Positions 58,898 to 64,000 of a stretch of 64,000 bases of DNA are shown in pieces; the first letter of the stretch is position 1, and each line of letters starts with the position of its first letter. Origin of the DNA: Sympetrum striolatum. Its lineage: Eukaryota > Arthropoda > Insecta > Odonata > Libellulidae. A program made the position numbers and the translations under genes. The stretch covers positions 71,958,113-72,022,112 of the forward strand of contig OX388352.1 in assembly GCA_947579665.1 (NCBI GenBank), in the 5' to 3' direction. The notes under the pieces are model-generated. The model had not been told where the DNA came from. It did no database searches and saw only the letters and a program-made list of their open reading frames with translations.

Positions 58898-61803
58898 CCC
58901 GGTAACGCCTGGAAAAAAATTTTCTTCGAATTTAATTATAATCAAGTATGTTAATACGTATTACTATCTAAGTCAATTTGTCCAATCCTTTTTCTTTTAA
59001 CATCATTAGTTACGGAGATATAGCCTGGTACCATATGGTACCGCTAGGCGCTTGGGGGTATAAAATTGAAGGTTTAAGGAATTTTCGGAAATTTACAGAT
59101 AGCTGAACAAATTATTTATTATTTTGTATTTTTCCGCTCATTTTTACATTTTTAACATGAAATATCATAAAAATTATAAGAATATGTTTAAACAAATTAT
59201 TGCCCTAAGATTTAAAAAATTATTAAAATTTTACAGAAATCCTCAAAGTCAAAAATAGTGAAAGTAAATAAACAGTTTGCCATTGTGGCTTCATTGTATT
59301 ACTGCAGAATGTGGAATTTTGTGAAACAGTCAATGCATAGCCCTACATTACATTTTCCGTATTCCGTTCGTGTTCTGCTTGTACAATTTTCATGGGCACA
59401 CCTTCGCCTCTGGGTGGCGGATTGCACGAGGTGGTTATACCCATCGTACCTTATTTCATCAAAAACACTGGAAAGAAAACCCGCTGTTAGTAATCATATG
59501 CAGTCTGTTGTATGTCAAAATATTATCTCATGGTGAATTTACATACATCATTCCAGTTTCACTGCTTATGGACGCAGGTCCATAAGTCTGTCCTACAGAT
59601 TTCGGCGTATTCTTGAATCTCTCCAGGTAAGTCTGCACAACTGCCCGTCGGAACTCTAACTGGATTGTACTTTTCCCTGTTTTCCTCGTCAACAACCATG
59701 CATTGTGCATCACGGCATCAAGCATCCACGTAAAAATGGGCCACCACCATTTCTTTTCTCTGACACCCACACGATAAAGAGAAATATTCCAGTCCATTCG
59801 ATCTGTGCCCCCCATAAACTTATTGTATTTCCCTGAAACATCGCAAGCCGTGGCACAAGGAGTCTTTTTTTTTTCTCACTTTTGGAGAATCTCCCAACCC
59901 CAGATATCGGATTAATTCCGTGACATCAGGACATTACCGAAACGAAAGCATTGTCCACCCACTTCACCACGAGAATGTTGTCTTTCACGGATCTTTTGGC
60001 CTCAAAAGATCCTCGCTTTAACTTTGCATATTCCTTAGAGGACTTCAGATGAAATTCTTTAGGTATTTTCCCTCACTGTTCCTGTTGCACCATAATTCCT
60101 TCCGCGAAGATATTTCACCAAGTCGTAGCTCGTGAAATAATTATCAATATAGAATCGGAAAGGTAGCTCTTTCTGTTTCAGTTCATCTTTCATTCCAACT
60201 AAAGGTGCTACGGCCTTTCCAAATTCTTTCTCGTAGCTTTCCACTTTCCTGGGACTATTTCCCTAATAAATGTAAAAATTTACAAGGTATCCATCTGGGG
60301 TATTGAGGCACCAAACCTTATAACCAAATCTTATGGGCTTCCCTCGAATGAATTGTTTGCATCCATGCCTCCCAAAATATGAAACCATGGACTCATCGAA
60401 ACTTAAGCACTACTCTTCCTTGAAATATTCATTAATTTTTTCTTTAACATATTCATAAGAGGGCGGAATTTTCACCTTCTATCGGAGGTATCAACAGCAG
60501 TATTGTCACAGCAATGAATAAATCGGTTAATTTGCAAAAATCTATCTCGCCTCAATGACTTATAAACAATTTCATTCCTATGTCGTAAGCTGCATCCCAA
60601 TAGTGCCTTTTACTAGGAACCGTATTGTACCCACTGAGGAAGAGAATTGGAACAAACAATTTTATTTCCTCAGCTGTTACATTCGGATTTCCACAATCGC
60701 AGAACAGGGCATACTTATTCGATTCCATCACCAGATGTGAAACGACTTCTTCGTCAAAAAAACGCTCAAAAGCCTGGGTGGGGGACACTTCACGAAAGGA
60801 GGAGTAATCAGGATTGGGAAAAATCGCGTCATGGAAGGTGATGTCTTCATCATCCCAAAGGATCACCTGTTCGCTGTGTGAGGTCTCTTACGTAGTTCAG
60901 CTATCCAAACCTTGGAAGTGTAACTTAGAATAAAGAGTAAAAGGCGCAAATATTGCTCGGTTGTTCGCGATAGAGAAACGGAAGGCCAAAAAATACAAAA
61001 TCTTTCCGAATTGTCTCAGGTCGCGTGCTCCTCGCTTTTTGCCAGCCATCTTCAGAGTTTACGGTGGTATTCCCTTCCCCCACTCCTCATCTATTAGCTT
61101 CTTTCGCTCCTTTAGAGAAATGGTTCATTTTTACAACCGGACCCAACATCTGTCTCTTCCTAATCCGGTCAAGGGTGTACGTCAAGAGCCCGAAAAGGGT
61201 AAATCCATACCTCCGAAATCAGCCTAAATCATCAAAAACGACTGAACTAGATATATTTTTGGGGTGCACATAAATGAAATGCAACTATATTCAAATATAT
61301 ATTTGCAATAATATCGCAAGTGCAAAAGAAATCCGATAGAGATGTCGTAGCAGAAGAAATTTCCGCTTCCCGCATAAAAGTATAACGGGAACCGCCTAGC
61401 GGTACCATATGGTACCAGCAAAATGTAACTCATTGTAACTTACTTATAAATAAACTAGTAACCTAAAATTCTAATTACATCTATAGCTTGATATATTGAC
61501 ATTTGATACAACTTGAAAAAATCTCGTAGATAGCCACGAAACTGGAAATATTAAAAAAATCGGAAGGTCTGCACGAAAAAAGCGTGTTTTTTGGGATTCA
61601 TGACAATTCGCCTTTTTCAAACATCGGTATTGGCGTAAAATAAGGACAAACAAAAGCAATTTTTTTGTAATCGTGAACCTCAAAGTATGCAAATAGATGT
61701 AAAACTGAAAAAAATCTAGCAAAATATTCGGAGGTATCAGAAAATTCAATCTTCTTAATACCCTACCGGGTGGTACCAAACAGTACCGCTAGGCGTTACC
61801 GGG
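58898..61803 (-). mobile_element. piggyBac element, complete ends
   Basis: Exactly flanked by TTAA (58,894-58,897 and 61,804-61,807), the piggyBac target site. The 13-base terminal inverted repeats are CCCGGTAACGCCT and AGGCGTTACCGGG. A second internal inverted repeat of about 26 bases, carrying GGTACCATATGGTACC and CGCTAGGCG, lies at about 59,026-59,052 and 61,391-61,417. The transposase inside is on the minus strand and broken. Confidence 0.95.
59528..60866 (-). pseudogene. piggyBac transposase, several stops
   Basis: In order on the minus strand: N-terminal SPTQAFERFFDEEVVSHLV, then [20 protein letters not shown] (first catalytic Asp), FRFYIDNYFTSYDLVKYL (second), and MGGTDRMDWNISLY with KKWWWPIFTW (third). 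A TAG interrupts FYIY-GNSPRK near 60,263, and stops or shifts occur near 60,056 and in a run of A near 59,865. The Cys-rich C-terminal end is not recognisable. The element could still be moved in trans because its ends are intact. Confidence 0.92.
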
Positions 61804-61807
61804 TTAA

Positions 61808-61902
61808 CAAATATGTCACCTGATGTCTTTGATGTTTACTTCATCAATGTAATTGAAAAGTTAATTGAAGGCTCTAACATAAAACAGCACAATGTATTAT
61901 TG

Positions 61903-61984
<82 letters not shown>

Positions 61985-62640
61985 GTTTAATAAATCCAAC
62001 TCAAAGTCATTTTACTTAGCACCTGTAACTGTAAAAGAAATATTCAATATAATTGCCTTGTTAAAAACCAGTAACTGCTGTGATGTATATGGCATGAATT
62101 CAAAGCTGTTAAAAGGCATAGCACATGCTATAGCATATTCTCTAACCAAAGTTATTAATCAGATATTAGAATTTGGTAATTATCCAGAATAATTAAAAAT
62201 CACAAAAGTTATCCCAATACACAAAAAAGGTGAGAAAAATGCCCCTTCAAGTTATATGCCCATATCAATAATTCCTGTCTTTTCTAAAATAATAGGGAAA
62301 GCATTATTTTCAAGAATATGTAATTACTTCGAAAAGAAGAATCTAATAAGTCCCACATAATTTGGTTTACTGAAAGGTAGAGGTGCCATAGAATGTGTCA
62401 TGTCAATGATCAGTGATATACATTGTTCCTTTGAAAGCAATGAAACTACTCTAGTTTCCTTCAGTGAATTGTGTAAGGCATTCGACAGTGTTTCCCATAA
62501 AAAACTTCTTTCAAAATTATACTCCTATGGCATAAGGACTACTCCTTTTAGATACTTAGAATGTTAATTGAGAGGCAGATATCAGTGTGTGTCTATAAAC
62601 AACAAGCTATGTAGTAAAAAACAAGTAAAATATGAAATTA
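61808..62640 (+). pseudogene. Non-LTR reverse transcriptase, part after the piggyBac insertion
   Basis: FDVYFINVIEKLIEG, then after a TA repeat: CDVYGMNSKLLKGI, ITKVIPIHKKGEKN, SSYMPISIIPVFSKIIGKAL, KAFDSVSHKKLLSKLYSYGI, and GRYQCVSIN. Stops lie near 62,190, 62,358 and 62,565. The conserved Asp before KAFD is Glu. The palm motif with the catalytic Asp pair is missing. Confidence 0.85.
61912..61981. repeat. (TA)n microsatellite
   Basis: About 70 bases of uninterrupted TA inside the non-LTR reading frame. It is likely length-variable and prone to assembly error. Confidence 0.95.
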
Positions 62641-63171
62641 ATATAATGCGTCAGAAAGGAAATAATTTATGACAATGCAATAATTATGACAAAATAAACA
62701 ATGACTCAAAGCAACTAACCGTGGAAGACTGCCCTTCGTTGATGGTTGGCAGTTTAGGTCGATCGTCGATCGATTATGACTTTGATGTAACCTCGACCTA
62801 TCGAAAACGGTTAAGAACAATTTTTTTGTTGTATCATTACTCATTACATGTTTGTTATAATGTGATTATAATGTAAAGTTTGACTGTGTTGTGTTGATCT
62901 GATTGATTGTATATTATTGGTATGTCTTATACAAGCATTTTTATGTCGTTGGATAAATAATAATAATTATTATTTAACATTATAACAAATTTTACAGGTT
63001 CGTGTTTCCTTTTGAAATGCTTTTAATCTCGTGATTATGACGATCTTTTGACCTCTGTAACGTATACAATATGTTTAACTTCGAAAATTATATTAATAAT
63101 TGAATAAACTGGACGAATTATACATATTACTATCATTAAAATTAAACTTTCATCGAGTTTTAAAAAATATA
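62641..63171. other. AT-rich interior of the TIR element
   Basis: No gene. GTCGATCGTCGATCGATTATGAC near 62,758 is a short palindromic motif. TAATAATAATTATTATT near 62,960 may be the 3' tail of the non-LTR element. Confidence 0.45.
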
Positions 63172-63177
63172 TAAGAC

Positions 63178-63234
63178 GGGGCAGGTTGGCCCGGGTGGCC
63201 ATCATGCCCCGTCGTTTCTGGGCCAACCTGCCCC
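63178..63234. repeat. Right subterminal inverted pair
   Basis: GGGGCAGGTTGGCCC (63,178-63,192) and its exact complement GGGCCAACCTGCCCC (63,220-63,234) with a 27-base spacer. Confidence 0.85.
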
Positions 63235-63600
63235 ATCGCCATGTTTACAATAAATTCTATTAGTGACAAAAACCACTGAAGCTATTTCGAATGTATGCCA
63301 TACAGAAATAATCCTTAAACTATGACCTTTAATTATACTACTCACCTGTTGCGCCTAAAGTAAGCAAAAGTTAAATAAAATACATTTAACCGACTAGTAG
63401 AATTTTACTGAAGCACGCACAAAAAAAATTAATCACTACAACTTGTCCAAAACTGCTCCACCGGAAATATTGGTCCTGTAGATGAAGGAGGACAGTACTA
63501 ACAACTTACTGATTGATTCCTAACACGATCTAGCGTTTATTGTATTAAATAACTCGACTGGGCCAACCAGCCCCTATGGCCAACCAGCCCCGGTCTGCCC

Positions 63601-64000
63601 TATATCAAGCTAAAATTTGGTGGAACTTTTTTGTGGATATTCTTGTTTAAGTTTTATTCAACTCAAAACTCAAATAACTATAATGGAAAGACCGAAAATA
63701 AATAGCTTTTTTCATTTATTTAAAATTCATATCTTTGTTTACTAATAAGAAATCTATGGGTTTGAGGGTTTGTGGGTTTGTTTGTTTGTCTTGGATTGGA
63801 GTCCACACCGTTTTCCCGATTTGTCTCAAACTTTGCACACGTGTCCTCTGATATCTGGAAGGAAGTATTGTTGCGTTTTTATTCAATAATTTTGCTGGTT
63901 TCGAACCAAGATCGCTCAGATAGATTTTCATAAGGAATACACGTAAGCTTCACTTTTATCGGTTGCAGGCTTTATTTCTTTTGAAGAATTAAATTAGAAG
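63601..64000. other. Right-hand flank
   Basis: No gene. GTTTGTTTGTTTGTC and CCGATTTGTCTCAAACTTTGCACA near 63,775-63,840 look like the end of another interspersed repeat, but the family is not recognised. Confidence 0.4.

Larger units (their letters stand above)
58446..63600. mobile_element. Putative TIR DNA element hosting nested insertions
   Basis: The left end GGGGAGACCGGAGCTGGTTG matches the reverse complement of the right end (GGGCAGACCGGGGCTGGTTG) with two differences, and a TA lies just outside both. Subterminal copies of GGGGC(A/T)GGTTGGCCC and its complement lie at 58,634-58,669, 63,178-63,234 and 63,559-63,589. No transposase of its own is seen; the interior is a non-LTR element, a piggyBac element and AT-rich sequence. 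TIRs with clustered subterminal inverted motifs and a TA target suggest a mariner/pogo-type or unassigned family. Confidence 0.5.

Overview
The window looks like AT-rich nuclear DNA of an arthropod, probably an insect. The evidence is a tRNA-derived SINE, piggyBac, Polinton/Maverick, Helitron, Penelope-like, Gypsy and non-LTR elements, insect-sized introns, and no bacterial gene organisation. No conserved single-copy host gene was recognised, and the species cannot be named from sequence alone. Almost everything interpretable is a mobile element or its relic.

Layout. Positions 1-21 kb are gene-poor DNA with scattered relics: a perfect foldback hairpin (1.4 kb), two non-LTR 3' ends (1.9-2.3 kb; 15.5-16.6 kb with part of a reverse transcriptase), old interspersed repeats, and a 40-bp perfect palindrome (19.5 kb). 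Positions 21.3-23.1 kb hold a degenerate ~331-bp tandem repeat carrying tRNA B-box-like motifs, followed by two tRNA-headed SINE copies. At 24.4 kb is a Ulp1-like cysteine protease gene that breaks by frameshift just after its catalytic Cys.

Positions 24,879-44,543 are the most striking feature: 10.8 head-to-tail copies of a ~1,824-bp unit made of an LTR-like regulatory region plus a gag gene with two CCHC zinc knuckles and no pol. All copies share the same gag frameshifts, so a dead founder was amplified as DNA. The left edge of the array lies within about one base of the predicted transcription start of the unit (TATA-like box and initiator at canonical spacing). The right edge abuts an AGTAGT terminus that looks like a Polinton end.

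Positions 44.5-52.2 kb are a 5'-truncated Polinton. A compact, overlapping minus-strand block carries a DD35E integrase with chromodomain, a minor-capsid-like gene (frameshifted), a small basic protein, a major-capsid-like protein, a two-domain protein ending in a BIR domain, an adenain-like protease and one unknown gene. A probable two-exon plus-strand gene lies near the left end. DNA polymerase B and packaging ATPase are not in the window. Positions 52.2-55.6 kb are a decayed Gypsy pol plus one intact small ORF. Positions 55.9-57.8 kb are Helitron and Penelope-like fragments. Positions 58.4-63.6 kb appear to be a TIR element (TA target site) that contains a non-LTR retrotransposon, which is itself split by a piggyBac element with intact TTAA duplications.

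The genes do not form a host pathway. They form a nest of selfish elements whose order of insertion can partly be read from the boundaries.
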